NCBI RefSeq assembly: GCF_013623905.1
Contig: NZ_JABKDD010000002.1
Coordinates: 62,001-126,000, forward strand
Direction: 5' to 3'
Length of the DNA: 64,000 nt
From: Brevibacterium sediminis
GTDB taxonomy: Bacteria; Actinomycetota; Actinomycetes; Actinomycetales; Brevibacteriaceae
A program made the position numbers and the translations under genes. Below are positions 25,801 through 32,496 of the stretch, one piece after another (position 1 is the first letter of the stretch; every line of letters starts with the position of its first letter). The notes under the pieces are model-generated. The model did no database searches, was not told where the DNA came from, and was given only the letters and a program-made list of their open reading frames with translations.

Positions 25801-27787
25801 CGACGGATTTGAGATCGGCTCCGAACCAGACGGTGTCTTCGACATCGAGGGTGAAAGCACCCAGTCCGGCGAGTTCACCGAGTTTGCCGCGCAGGATGTT
25901 CCGGCGGTCGTCGCTGGCGCCGAGGATATCGTCATCGAAGCGCACCGGTGTCTGCGGGGAGTCATCACCGGAGGTCAGTTCGGCGAGGTGCTGCATGGTT
26001 TCGTAGACGGAGACGTCCCACGGCTTGCGCCTGCGGTGCAGGGAGGAGACGTGGTCGGCCAGAATCGCCCGCTGTTCGTTGAGTTCGGTCAGCAGGAAGG
26101 ACAGGTCCGGGCGTTCGGACTTCTCTGCCGAGGCGATGAGACCGATGAGCTGTTTGCGGATGTCTTCCGAACCAGCGCGGGTGTCGACCGCGAAGTCGGA
26201 GAGTCCGACCTCGCCGAGGCGAGCAGAGAAATCGTCGAGCGCATCGGAGGTCTGCGCGAGGAAGAGGACGCTCTTGCCGGTGTGTGCCAGTGTGGTGGCC
26301 ACGGCGACGGCAACCTGGGTGGCACCGGTTCCGGGCGGGGTGTCGACGACGACGGAGTGACCGGACACGGCAGCGTCGACGACGGCCTGCTGGTCACCGT
26401 CGACGTCGATGACGAGGAATTCCTCCTGCGGCTTCCGGTCGGGAAGCGGGGTGATCGGCTCCTGAAGCGCAGCGGGTACGACGTCTTCACCGTCGGCTTC
26501 AGCCGCGGGTGCTGTCTTCTCAGACTTGGTCGCCGATACAGCTTCGGCTTCGGTCGACGTCTTCTCGTCGTCGGTGGTCGTGTCGACGGCGGACTCGGCG
26601 GCAGTGACCGGCTCTGCGGCATCGAGTGGTTCGTCGGTGATCGGCACGGTCGGCTGACCGTAGTCCTCATCGGCATCCGCTTCATCAGCGGCACCGGCAG
26701 CTGCCTCGGACGAAGCATTCTCGGCCGCAGGCTTCTCGGACGCAGCTTTCTCACCGGTCTTCTCGCCGCCGGTTGCCGACTCATCAGCGGACTCAGCAGC
26801 ATCCTCGGCGAGGTCGCCTTCTGCCGTTTCCGCAGTCTTCGTCCCACCTCCGGACTTCGCAGCGTCCGCGGAGGTCGCTTCCGGCGCTGACTTCTCATCG
26901 CCTGCGGGTTCGGTGTCCTTGTCTGCGGACTCGGCGGCAGCGGCGACGCCGGCGACTCTCTTCGCTTCGGCTCGCTTCTGCTCGGCTTCGGCCTTCTCGG
27001 CGGCGGCGATCTTCTCGTCCGGGAGCACGCCCGGCTGCGGCACATACGAGGGCCCGCCGAGGGAGGCACGCACGTCCTCGTCACCGGCCAGCGCCCGCAG
27101 AACGGGATGCTGGGTAGGCAGGTAGTCGGTAGAGAACGGGTTTGCGATGTTCGCGAACGTCGAGATGATCAGGCGGTGGTTGATCCGCAGACCGGGCACG
27201 TTCTGCCCCAGATCGCGCAGGCGGTCGAGAGCCGGGCCCGGGTCGAAGCCGTGCGGTCCGCCGGTCGCGTCGACCCATTCGTCGACGGGCACGTCGAGGT
27301 CGTATTCCTCGCGCAGATGCTGGACGAGAGCGGGGTTGATCGTGATCTCGTTGTCGAGCACGATCTCGTAGTCCTCGACTCGGGACCCACGAGGCACCAG
27401 CGTGATGTGGCGCATGACGACGGGGGCGTTGAACTTGAACTTCGCGTCCTTTTCCGTCCACGAAGCGAATCCGAGCGCCAGGTGGGCGGTGCGGATGCCG
27501 CGTTCGTTGTCGAGCTGTTCTGCCTTCGACCGGATGGATTTCGCACGCCGACGCGCGTCCGTGAGGATGTCGTGGTCGCGGATTAGGCTGGAGAGTCGGG
27601 TGGCGCGACCGGCCAGCAACTGTGCCAGGCCGGAGGGGTGGGCGCCGGAGAGGTCGATGCTGCCGTCACGGGAGTCCCGGAAATGAAGCATGGTGTCGCG
27701 ACCGCCCAGATGGGCAGCCTGCTTCTTCCACTCGGCGAAGACATCTCCGAGTTCTGGGAACTGTTCGTCTCTAACGGAATCCGACAC
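22826..27787 (-). CDS. Giant SF1 helicase-like protein with C-terminal Vsr-like nuclease domain; nucleotide-binding motifs degenerate
   Basis: 1653 residues from GTG 27787. The N-terminal 240 residues resemble the DUF4011-like part of related helicases. Residues about 265-450 are acidic, Ala/Glu/Ser-rich and disordered. The RecA-like part follows UPF1/DNA2-type helicases, but its P-loop reads PPGTGATQ, with Ala489 in place of the catalytic lysine. The Walker B region reads AVVIADAGRL, with AD (1019-1020) where DE is expected, and motif III is GDSRLLGP rather than GDxxQLPP. Later motifs look intact: LSNSYRLSP, VQGMSRDAVIFTLGYG and TRARKRLTLV. Near residue 1366 RSLRQRDRVLPEQL and GWKFMRVWST match the MTES_1575/Vsr-like nuclease family. 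A role in DNA repair or defence is inferred. Confidence 0.8.
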   Translation of the reverse strand: MSDSVRDEQFPELGDVFAEWKKQAAHLGGRDTMLHFRDSRDGSIDLSGAHPSGLAQLLAGRATRLSSLIRDHDILTDARRRAKSIRSKAEQLDNERGIRTAHLALGFASWTEKDAKFKFNAPVVMRHITLVPRGSRVEDYEIVLDNEITINPALVQHLREEYDLDVPVDEWVDATGGPHGFDPGPALDRLRDLGQNVPGLRINHRLIISTFANIANPFSTDYLPTQHPVLRALAGDEDVRASLGGPSYVPQPGVLPDEKIAAAEKAEAEQKRAEAKRVAGVAAAAESADKDTEPAGDEKSAPEATSADAAKSGGGTKTAETAEGDLAEDAAESADESATGGEKTGEKAASEKPAAENASSEAAAGAADEADADEDYGQPTVPITDEPLDAAEPVTAAESAVDTTTDDEKTSTEAEAVSATKSEKTAPAAEADGEDVVPAALQEPITPLPDRKPQEEFLVIDVDGDQQAVVDAAVSGHSVVVDTPPGTGATQVAVAVATTLAHTGKSVLFLAQTSDALDDFSARLGEVGLSDFAVDTRAGSEDIRKQLIGLIASAEKSERPDLSFLLTELNEQRAILADHVSSLHRRRKPWDVSVYETMQHLAELTSGDDSPQTPVRFDDDILGASDDRRNILRGKLGELAGLGAFTLDVEDTVWFGADLKSVEEAEAARTVAERIGRMIPDLVAATEPVLQKAKLNPRRNVDDWSRAVRVLLRVRKTLDNFAPDIYDHRLDDLIAATGTPEYRADVGVEMGMMQRRRLKKSAAEFLRPGAEVADLHEALIDVRAQRVILSDLAGHDGRPQIPRGVLEADEILQSVEADMAKLAPILETTPDGGDLGSMLIEELQARAEAMGSDSENLADLPERSRLQRELDGEGLGDLMADLRRRKVDESLVGPEFDLAYWASVLQTMAGEDPAIGRHDGAALHQVAEGFRENDRAFVAAGASRLRYNHAQAWKRGIESDPIAAGVIKQELLSKHTSTKRISTQAPELLTTLAPVWMGSPYTVPELFSALPLFDAVVIADAGRLSVADVVPGITRARQVISLGDSRLLGPRPFSIAVDRFGMDDGKHPRSVQDRLGEFLPRMRLSNSYRLSPVGLIDLANRHFYDSTISTLPTAHTGEGSGLEFSYVADGRGPTDIGTGRVESPDAEVKRVVDLVLKHARNRSRESLAVVALTPHHAQRVATAISRAMKDLPYVAAFFNDSSKEPFVVTDAERVQGMSRDAVIFTLGYGRTVHGRVIHDFGPLSGPDGRRILAATMTRARKRLTLVSSIEAEDFDRSKLNGGAVMLPQLLEEVATGGVHQPGPHGEIYDPLFNDIADRLLQLGVVAHEHYNGIDLAVANSTEDEHGMIIAVAGDGPEYASMRSLRQRDRVLPEQLSRRGWKFMRVWSTDAFVDPQTETEKIFETWRATVETMSPQAVLNAARAASVVVGRTGSRPKLVPGLPMHKYSAEGLDQMIDWIQSDAVVRGDGEIKDLLRTALAQKGNSSRGDSQLQAAVDRYRERHAQAKKVTGAEVFIPRSNSTGPVEDDILPTFDTGKIRADELRSAGLVQTASNDQVPEAADELAHADSVDAKSDSAGEDSAGSSAEATATHDAGAASAARAESADSDSADEDSTAADFGGSDSAEAESGESESAESGTDGTASAKSGSKNDDA

Positions 27788-27894
27788 AATTCGACCCTAA
27801 CGAGAATCTGTCCATAATAGGTGCTGGCACACCGTGGAACAGTGAGGTTTCTTCTACGCTACACTGGGTGATCGTGGTTGAGGACGACCACCTG

Positions 27895-27970
27895 GCCCCC
27901 GTAGCTCAGGGGATAGAGCACCGCTCTCCTAAAGCGGGTGTCGGCAGTTCGAATCTGCCCGGGGGCGCCA
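27895..27970 (+). tRNA. tRNA-Arg (CCU anticodon)
   Basis: The acceptor stem GCCCCCG (27895-27901) pairs with CGGGGGC (27960-27966). The D arm GCTC..GAGC, the anticodon stem CCGCT/AGCGG with loop CTCCTAA (anticodon CCT at 27928-27930), and the T arm GGCAG TTCGAAT CTGCC are all complete. CCA is encoded at 27968-27970. A TACACT -10 box lies at 27860-27865. It reads AGG codons. Confidence 0.97.
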
Positions 27971-28020
27971 GAACCACCTGTCCGAGCAAGATCCACTTGC
28001 CGATGTCGCCCAGACCCACC

Positions 28021-28063
28021 ATCGCCGAGGCGGCCGATCGTATCGATCGGCCGCCTCGGTGAT
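28021..28063 (+). terminator. Terminator after tRNA-Arg
   Basis: Twenty-bp arms (CCGAGGCGGCCGATCG with its complement at 28044-28059, plus flanking pairs) around a TAT loop. The left arm contains TCGCCGAGGCGG, a 12-mer that recurs in several other intergenic gaps. Confidence 0.8.
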
Positions 28064-28122
28064 TGGCTTCCGGCCTGAAGGATCCGCTCCTCGTGATCGG
28101 GATTCACGGACTCAGGCGGGGT

Positions 28123-29187
28123 CTAGAGGCCAGGCTCTGCCGGGGCCTCGTTGCTCTTGCGGCGACCGTGATCGCGGGCGACGCGGACGACCATCGTCGG
28201 GCACTGCGAGTACGGCAGCACCGACTGCGAGGTCGAACCGAGCAGGAGGCCGGCGAATCCGCCGCGGCCACGCGAGCCGATGACGAGCACTTCGGCCGTG
28301 TCAGAGGCTCGGACGAGCACCTCGGCGGGCTGGCCGTCGAAGAGCGTCCACGTGACGTCGAGATCAGGGAACTCTTCGGCCAGCCGCTGTTTGGCGACGA
28401 CGAGCTTGTCCGCGCCCTCGTTGACGAGGCGCTCGAGGTCGGCGGTGCTCGGCAGCCACTCGGGACCGATGACCGTTGTGGTGATCACGGCGACGATGTG
28501 CAGCGGTGAGCCACGGCGCACAGCCAATCGGGCCGCCTTCCACAGCGCCGGGGATTCGGCGCCGAGAGAGTCGACGCCGACGACGACCTTCCCGTCGAAG
28601 CGCAGACCTTCGATCGACTCGGCATTGGGGTCGTGGGTTTCGACCTCGACGCCGTCCTGTCGGATCGGCCGCGACGAGGTCGGGTGCGCGGGGCGCTCGG
28701 CCTGGTTGTCCCAGCAGGAGGGGACGACGACCGTCGGGCACGCGGAGTGCGCCGGCAGAGCGCTCGAGACCGTGCCGAGGAGACGACCGGCGAAGCCGCC
28801 GCGCCCGCGGGAGCCGACGACGGTGAGGCAGCCGGTCTTCGATTCGTCGATGAGCACACCAGCGGCGTCTCCGATCTCGATGACCGCCTCGACGGGAACA
28901 CCGGCGGCCTTCACCTCGGCGGCGGCCTCCTTGAGCGTGTTCGTCACGGCCGCACGGATCGAGCTGTCGTCGATGGGCACATAGGACACATCGATCGCGG
29001 CCGCGGCCACGCTCGGGATCGTGTAGGCGCCGACGAGGCGGATCGGACGGTCCAGGGAGCGCGCCTCTTGGATCGCCCAGGCCAGGGCGTTGCGGCTCGG
29101 CGGCGAACCGTCGATTCCGACGATGACGGCTTCGGGCTCACCGGCCGGGGCCGGGTCGGGGTTCTGTGGGCGATCCTGCTCACTCAT
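28123..29187 (-). CDS. Universal stress protein with two UspA domains
   Basis: 354 residues made of two tandem Usp domains. The first starts AVIVGIDGSPPSRNALAWAI and ends with the ATP-binding signature VGSRGRGGFAGRLLGTVSSA. The second starts KVVVGVDSLGAES and ends with IGSRGRGGFAGLLLGSTSQS. Both keep the G-2X-G-9X-G(S/T) pattern, so both sites probably bind ATP. Tandem Usp proteins are common in actinobacteria under hypoxia or stress. In the second domain the usual SxxSxxAL helix is less conserved. The ATG at 29187 follows CAAGGAGC. The Pro-rich first 18 residues are probably flexible. It appears to be monocistronic. Confidence 0.92.
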   Translation of the reverse strand: MSEQDRPQNPDPAPAGEPEAVIVGIDGSPPSRNALAWAIQEARSLDRPIRLVGAYTIPSVAAAAIDVSYVPIDDSSIRAAVTNTLKEAAAEVKAAGVPVEAVIEIGDAAGVLIDESKTGCLTVVGSRGRGGFAGRLLGTVSSALPAHSACPTVVVPSCWDNQAERPAHPTSSRPIRQDGVEVETHDPNAESIEGLRFDGKVVVGVDSLGAESPALWKAARLAVRRGSPLHIVAVITTTVIGPEWLPSTADLERLVNEGADKLVVAKQRLAEEFPDLDVTWTLFDGQPAEVLVRASDTAEVLVIGSRGRGGFAGLLLGSTSQSVLPYSQCPTMVVRVARDHGRRKSNEAPAEPGL

Positions 29188-29354
29188 CGCAAGCTCCTTG
29201 GGTCGAAGCGAACTTCTGTTTCGTCCACCCTAGAGCACATTGACGGTGAGAACTTCACCTATGTCACATCGTTATCCGAATTGCGCCAACATATGGACAA
29301 CACGGTCCCCTATCTGGGACGATGCCCCGTTTTCAGGAGGCGCTGGAGTTGTTG

Positions 29355-29855
29355 TCAGGCAGCGCTGGAGTACTCGAGGAATGGTCGCCACTTCTCGACG
29401 GGCTTGTCGATCCCACGCATCCACAGCTGACCCAGGCGGGGCTCCTGCGGCAGGAAGCTGAGCTTCCAGCCGATCTCGCTGAGAGTGCGATTGCCCTTGC
29501 GATTGTTGCATTCGCGGCAGCACGCGACGAGATTCTCCCAGGTGTTCGCTCCTCCGCGGGACCGTGGGACGACGTGGTCGACGGTGTACGCCGGTTTCGA
29601 GCAATAGGCGCAGCGGTGGCCGTCGCGACGCAGGACTCCGCGACGGGAGAGCGAGACGCGGCGGTTGCTCGGCGGGCGCACATAGCGGGTGAGCAGGATG
29701 ACGGAGGGCTGATCGAGACTCATGTGCTCGGATCTCACCGGAATGTCCTCTGCGGCCAGAACTGTCGCCTTTCCGGTCAGCACGAGCACCACGGCTCGTG
29801 TGAACGGAACGATCGACAGCGGTTCATAACCGGCGTTCAGCACGAGAGTCTTCAT
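29355..29855 (-). CDS. HNH endonuclease
   Basis: 166 residues from ATG 29855, after GAGGGGCGAG. The first 65 residues (TLVLNAGYEPLSIVPFTRAV) are the conserved N-terminal part of the common actinobacterial HNH family. The nuclease core follows: RDGHRCAYCSKPAYTVDHVV with the first zinc CxxC and the DH pair, then PRSRGGANTWENLVACCREC and NNRKGNRT with the second CxxC and the N/H residues. It is not linked to a phage or restriction gene. Orphan members are widespread and their role is unknown. Confidence 0.88.
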   Translation of the reverse strand: MKTLVLNAGYEPLSIVPFTRAVVLVLTGKATVLAAEDIPVRSEHMSLDQPSVILLTRYVRPPSNRRVSLSRRGVLRRDGHRCAYCSKPAYTVDHVVPRSRGGANTWENLVACCRECNNRKGNRTLSEIGWKLSFLPQEPRLGQLWMRGIDKPVEKWRPFLEYSSAA

Positions 29856-30270
29856 ATCTCGCCCCTCATCTTCTTCTCTATCGGGCCGAAACCGGCTGCC
29901 CCAGCCCAGGGAACACAAAAGGCGCCGTGCTCATGGGCACGACGCCTGGGAAAGAGGGCACGGAGACAGATATGTACTCCGCACCAGAGACTGGAGCGGC
30001 TATTCGAATTATTCGACTATGCCCCATCCGCTTTCCTTCGCATCAGCGGTTGACACCACTTGGTGTCCACCATTTATGGAACTCAATCTTCTCCAGAGTA
30101 ACGCCGCGCGCGCCCGTGACCCAATTCATACGGCTAGCGTCACGGAAACTTCGGTTTCCGTTCACCGAATCTGGTAGGTGCGAGTGTGCGCCCGAAGGTT
30201 CCGGGCATACGAAAGCTCCCCGTGCGACTCGAGGACCGTCGAGTCTCACGGGGAGCAATCGGAAAGAAGA
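29856..30270. other. 415-bp gap between nlpC/p60-like and HNH genes
   Basis: No gene is seen here. A hairpin at 29920-29947 (AGGCGCCGTGC against GCACGACGCCT, one mismatch) lies 65 bp upstream of the HNH start. The NlpC/P60 terminator occupies 30215-30256. The bases between them are AT-richer than the surrounding genes and may hold the HNH promoter. Confidence 0.5.
30215..30256 (-). terminator. Terminator of the NlpC/P60 gene
   Basis: GCTCCCCGTG and GACTCGA pair with TCGAGTC and CACGGGGAGC around GGACCG with one mismatch. On the minus strand it is followed by TTTCG, 15 bp beyond the stop codon. Confidence 0.8.
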
Positions 30271-31089
30271 TCAGAGAACGCGGATGAAGGTGACGTTGCC
30301 CATCCAGCTGTAGCTGCGCTTCGAGGTTCCCGAGCTCGGCGAACCGGCATCGTACATCTGTCCGCCACCGGCGTAGATGCCGACGTGGCCGGGGTGCCAG
30401 ATGAGGTCACCGGGCTTGGCTTCGGACTGCGAGACGATCTGGCCTGCACCCTTCTGTGCACCGGAGGTGCGGGGCAGGTTCACGCCGACGTGGCTGTAGA
30501 CCCACGAGGTGTAGCCGGAGCAGTCCCAGCCGCTCTGGCTGGTTCCGCCCATGACGTAGGGGGTTCCGACGCCCTTCTGGGCCCAGGCGAGGACCTGCTC
30601 GGCCTTGGATCCGTCGATGGATCCCGAGTCCTTGGAGTCGGACTCGCCCGAATCGGACGATCCGCTGTTGGCGGTGTCGTCGGAGGTTCCGGCGGATTCG
30701 TCGGAGGAGGGAGTCGAGGTTTCGACCGGCTTGGGCTTCGGCTTGGGCTTGGGAGCAGCTTCAGCGGTGATGGCCTTGCTCTCGACACCGAAGGAATCGG
30801 ACTTCTTGTCGTCCTTCTTGTCCTTCGAGTCGTCGCCGATGGTGACGGTCTGGTTCTCGAAATCGACCTTCTGGGTGGTCTCGGCTTCTGCGGAGACCTT
30901 GCTCTGGTCGTCGGCTCCCTGGCCGGCGGCCGGCATCACTGCGGCTGTCAGCAGACCACCGCTGGCAGCGACAACTGCTGCGCGACGGCCGAAGACGCCT
31001 GAGTTGGCGTTCAGAAGTTCAGTGAGTTCGGTCAGTGGAGTCTTGACCTTGGCATCGGCGGCGCGGCGGCCATGCTGCTTAGTTGCCAC
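30271..31089 (-). CDS. Secreted NlpC/P60-family peptidoglycan endopeptidase
   Basis: 272 residues from GTG 31089, which follows GAGAGGGAAAAC. The N-terminus is basic and followed by a hydrophobic stretch (RRAAVVAASGGLLTAAVMPA), a likely signal peptide of the long actinobacterial kind. A Lys/Ser/Asp-rich linker with PKPKPKPK covers about residues 70-155. The C-terminal NlpC/P60 domain has the catalytic cysteine in GWDCSGYTSWVYSHVG and the histidine in WHPGHVGIYAGGG. It should cut within peptide stems during cell separation. The upstream region carries repeated GTCAC/GTAAC elements resembling MtrA sites, as expected for such hydrolases. Confidence 0.9.
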   Translation of the reverse strand: MATKQHGRRAADAKVKTPLTELTELLNANSGVFGRRAAVVAASGGLLTAAVMPAAGQGADDQSKVSAEAETTQKVDFENQTVTIGDDSKDKKDDKKSDSFGVESKAITAEAAPKPKPKPKPVETSTPSSDESAGTSDDTANSGSSDSGESDSKDSGSIDGSKAEQVLAWAQKGVGTPYVMGGTSQSGWDCSGYTSWVYSHVGVNLPRTSGAQKGAGQIVSQSEAKPGDLIWHPGHVGIYAGGGQMYDAGSPSSGTSKRSYSWMGNVTFIRVL

Positions 31090-31214
31090 GTTTTCCCTCT
31101 CGCACCTATTGGCTTTCCGGGCCAACCGCCGCTCTTGGTCCTTGGTATCCCACAGCGAGCGCGGCGTTCGGTTCTCGCTGTGCAGTCGTCATTGCGTGAA
31201 CGACCTCCACAACT

Positions 31215-31251
31215 GTAACCAATCGGTGACTGATTGTCACGTTTTTGTCAC
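31215..31251 (-). promoter_or_regulatory. Cluster of GTCAC/GTAAC elements upstream of the NlpC/P60 gene
   Basis: GTAAC (31215), GTGAC (31226), GTCAC (31236) and GTCAC (31247) are spaced 10-11 bp apart. MtrA, which controls cell-wall hydrolases in mycobacteria and corynebacteria, recognises GTCACA/GTAAC direct repeats. The rest of the 457-bp gap up to 31546 holds a hairpin and a tandem repeat but no gene. Confidence 0.45.
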
Positions 31252-31347
31252 AACCACCGGAGGAAAACCGTGATGTTTTCCATAAAACCGCAGGTCAGAG
31301 GCTCTAAATGGCGTAGAATATTCGTAACATTTTCTCGTTATACGACG

Positions 31348-31381
31348 TGACCCAGGGGTGGAAAATCCACTCCCTGGGTCA
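31348..31381. terminator. Strong hairpin downstream of the dtxR-like gene
   Basis: TGACCCAGGG and TGGA pair with TCCA and CCCTGGGTCA around a short loop, with one unpaired base on each side. It has no U-tract on either strand. It lies 166 bp beyond the dtxR-like stop. Confidence 0.6.
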
Positions 31382-31429
31382 GAGATCACAGTCATTTGTA
31401 ACGAATCGGGGTTCGGGCACCCGCTCTTT

Positions 31430-31535
31430 CGTTACCGTTGCTCGGTCTCGTCGTTATCGAGACACAGCGCTGCCGTCACCGAAACGCCCTCTCGTCCCGT
31501 TACCGAGACTCAGTCTCGCCGCTATCGGCGGAGGC
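31430..31535 (+). repeat. 22-bp degenerate tandem repeat near the dtxR-like stop
   Basis: Five copies of a CGTTACCG-type octamer begin at 31430, 31452, 31474, 31498 and 31520, giving steps of 22, 22, 24 and 22 bp. The full unit resembles CGTTACCGAGACTCAGTCTC; its own palindromes (GAGACTCAGTCTC) could form small hairpins. It ends within 20 bp of the dtxR-like stop. Confidence 0.7.
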
Positions 31536-31546
31536 CTCTGGGCGTC

Positions 31547-32233
31547 TCAGCTTCGGTAGGCGAAGACGTGCGAGGCGGTCTCGACAGGCAGGTCGAGTAC
31601 GTCCTGCGCGCCGCGCACCTGCACGGTGATGTATTCGCCGTTGCGAGAGATTTCGACGTCGCTGCCCGGCAGGACGCCGGCGACCTGGAACTGCTGAAGC
31701 AGATGGATATCGACCTGCAGGGGTTCGGCCAGCCAAGCGATCGTCAGCTTCTTCGCACCGTCCCGGCCGACTGCCGTGGCGAGGTCGATGACGTCGGTGG
31801 TCTTCGAGGCCTCGCCGCCGATGACGTCGAGTCCGGGGATCGGGTTGCCGTAGGGCCCGGTGGAGGTCTCCGAGAGCAGCGTCACGAGCTTGCGCTCGAC
31901 CTGCTCGCTCATCACGTGCTCCCAGCGGCAGGCCTCGTCGTGGACGAGTTCCCATTCGAGTCCGACGACATCGGAGAGGAGACGCTCGGCAAGGCGGTGC
32001 TTGCGCATGACGTCGGTGGCGATCCGTCGGCCCTCCGGAGTGAGCTCGAGATGGCGGTCGTTGCCGACGTGGAGCAGTCCGTCGCGCTCCATCCGCGCCA
32101 CGGTCTGTGACACGGTGGGGCCGGAATGGTCCAGGCGCTCGGCGATGCGGGCACGCAAAGGCACGATCGACTGTTCTTCGAGCTCGATGATCGATTTGAG
32201 GTACATCTCGGTTGTATCAATGAGGTCGTTCAC
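31547..32233 (-). CDS. DtxR/IdeR-family metal-dependent regulator
   Basis: 228 residues, the length of classical DtxR/IdeR. The winged helix reads DTTEMYLKSIIELEEQ then RARIAERLDHSGPTVSQTVA, and the metal-site region contains KHRLAERLLSDVVGLEWELV, HDEACRWEHVMSEQVE, with the His, Glu, Cys and His ligands in place. The C-terminal part is the SH3-like domain (about residues 150-226). DtxR and IdeR repress iron-uptake genes with Fe2+; a manganese-responsive MntR-like function is less likely given the third domain and the cysteine ligand. No iron box was recognised in the window. The ATG at 32233 follows a purine-rich region. Confidence 0.88.
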   Translation of the reverse strand: MNDLIDTTEMYLKSIIELEEQSIVPLRARIAERLDHSGPTVSQTVARMERDGLLHVGNDRHLELTPEGRRIATDVMRKHRLAERLLSDVVGLEWELVHDEACRWEHVMSEQVERKLVTLLSETSTGPYGNPIPGLDVIGGEASKTTDVIDLATAVGRDGAKKLTIAWLAEPLQVDIHLLQQFQVAGVLPGSDVEISRNGEYITVQVRGAQDVLDLPVETASHVFAYRS

Positions 32234-32260
32234 TTCTGACCAGCCACTCCACTCTTCGTC

Positions 32261-32316
32261 TTCAGGTCGTTTCGACCGTTTCAGGCGTTGTCACCATTTC
32301 GGGTCGTTCCGACCCT
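32261..32316 (+). repeat. 18-19-bp degenerate tandem repeat upstream of the dtxR-like gene
   Basis: Three units start at 32261, 32280 and 32298: TTCAGGTCGTTTCGACCGT, TTCAGGCGTTGTCACCAT and TTCGGGTCGTTCCGACCCT. Units 1 and 3 contain GGTCGTTYCGACC, which is itself a near-palindrome and could be a binding site in the dtxR-like promoter. Confidence 0.6.
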
Positions 32317-32496
32317 GCCCCGCCCCGCACAGGCGAACCCGTTCGCGGCCGTTGCGATCTGCCCCAATCCTATCGTGCGTTCAGCAATTCCCGTGATTCG
32401 AGGATTCGCCCCGTCCCGGATGCGGCTTCGGTCGCCCCCTGACGGCTCGACCGGGGTGTGCATCTGCCCGCTCGGGAGGAATTCGCACCGGCCTGC

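Noticed and set aside
27859-28107. Minus-strand frame over the tRNA-Arg gene
   Set aside because: It is the well-known false protein produced by reading a tRNA gene backwards (PGQIRTADTRFR-like text); the tRNA is complete.
31090-31260. c-di-AMP (ydaO-type) riboswitch upstream of the NlpC/P60 gene
   Set aside because: Such switches precede related hydrolases, but the conserved core could not be matched here; only short hairpins were seen.
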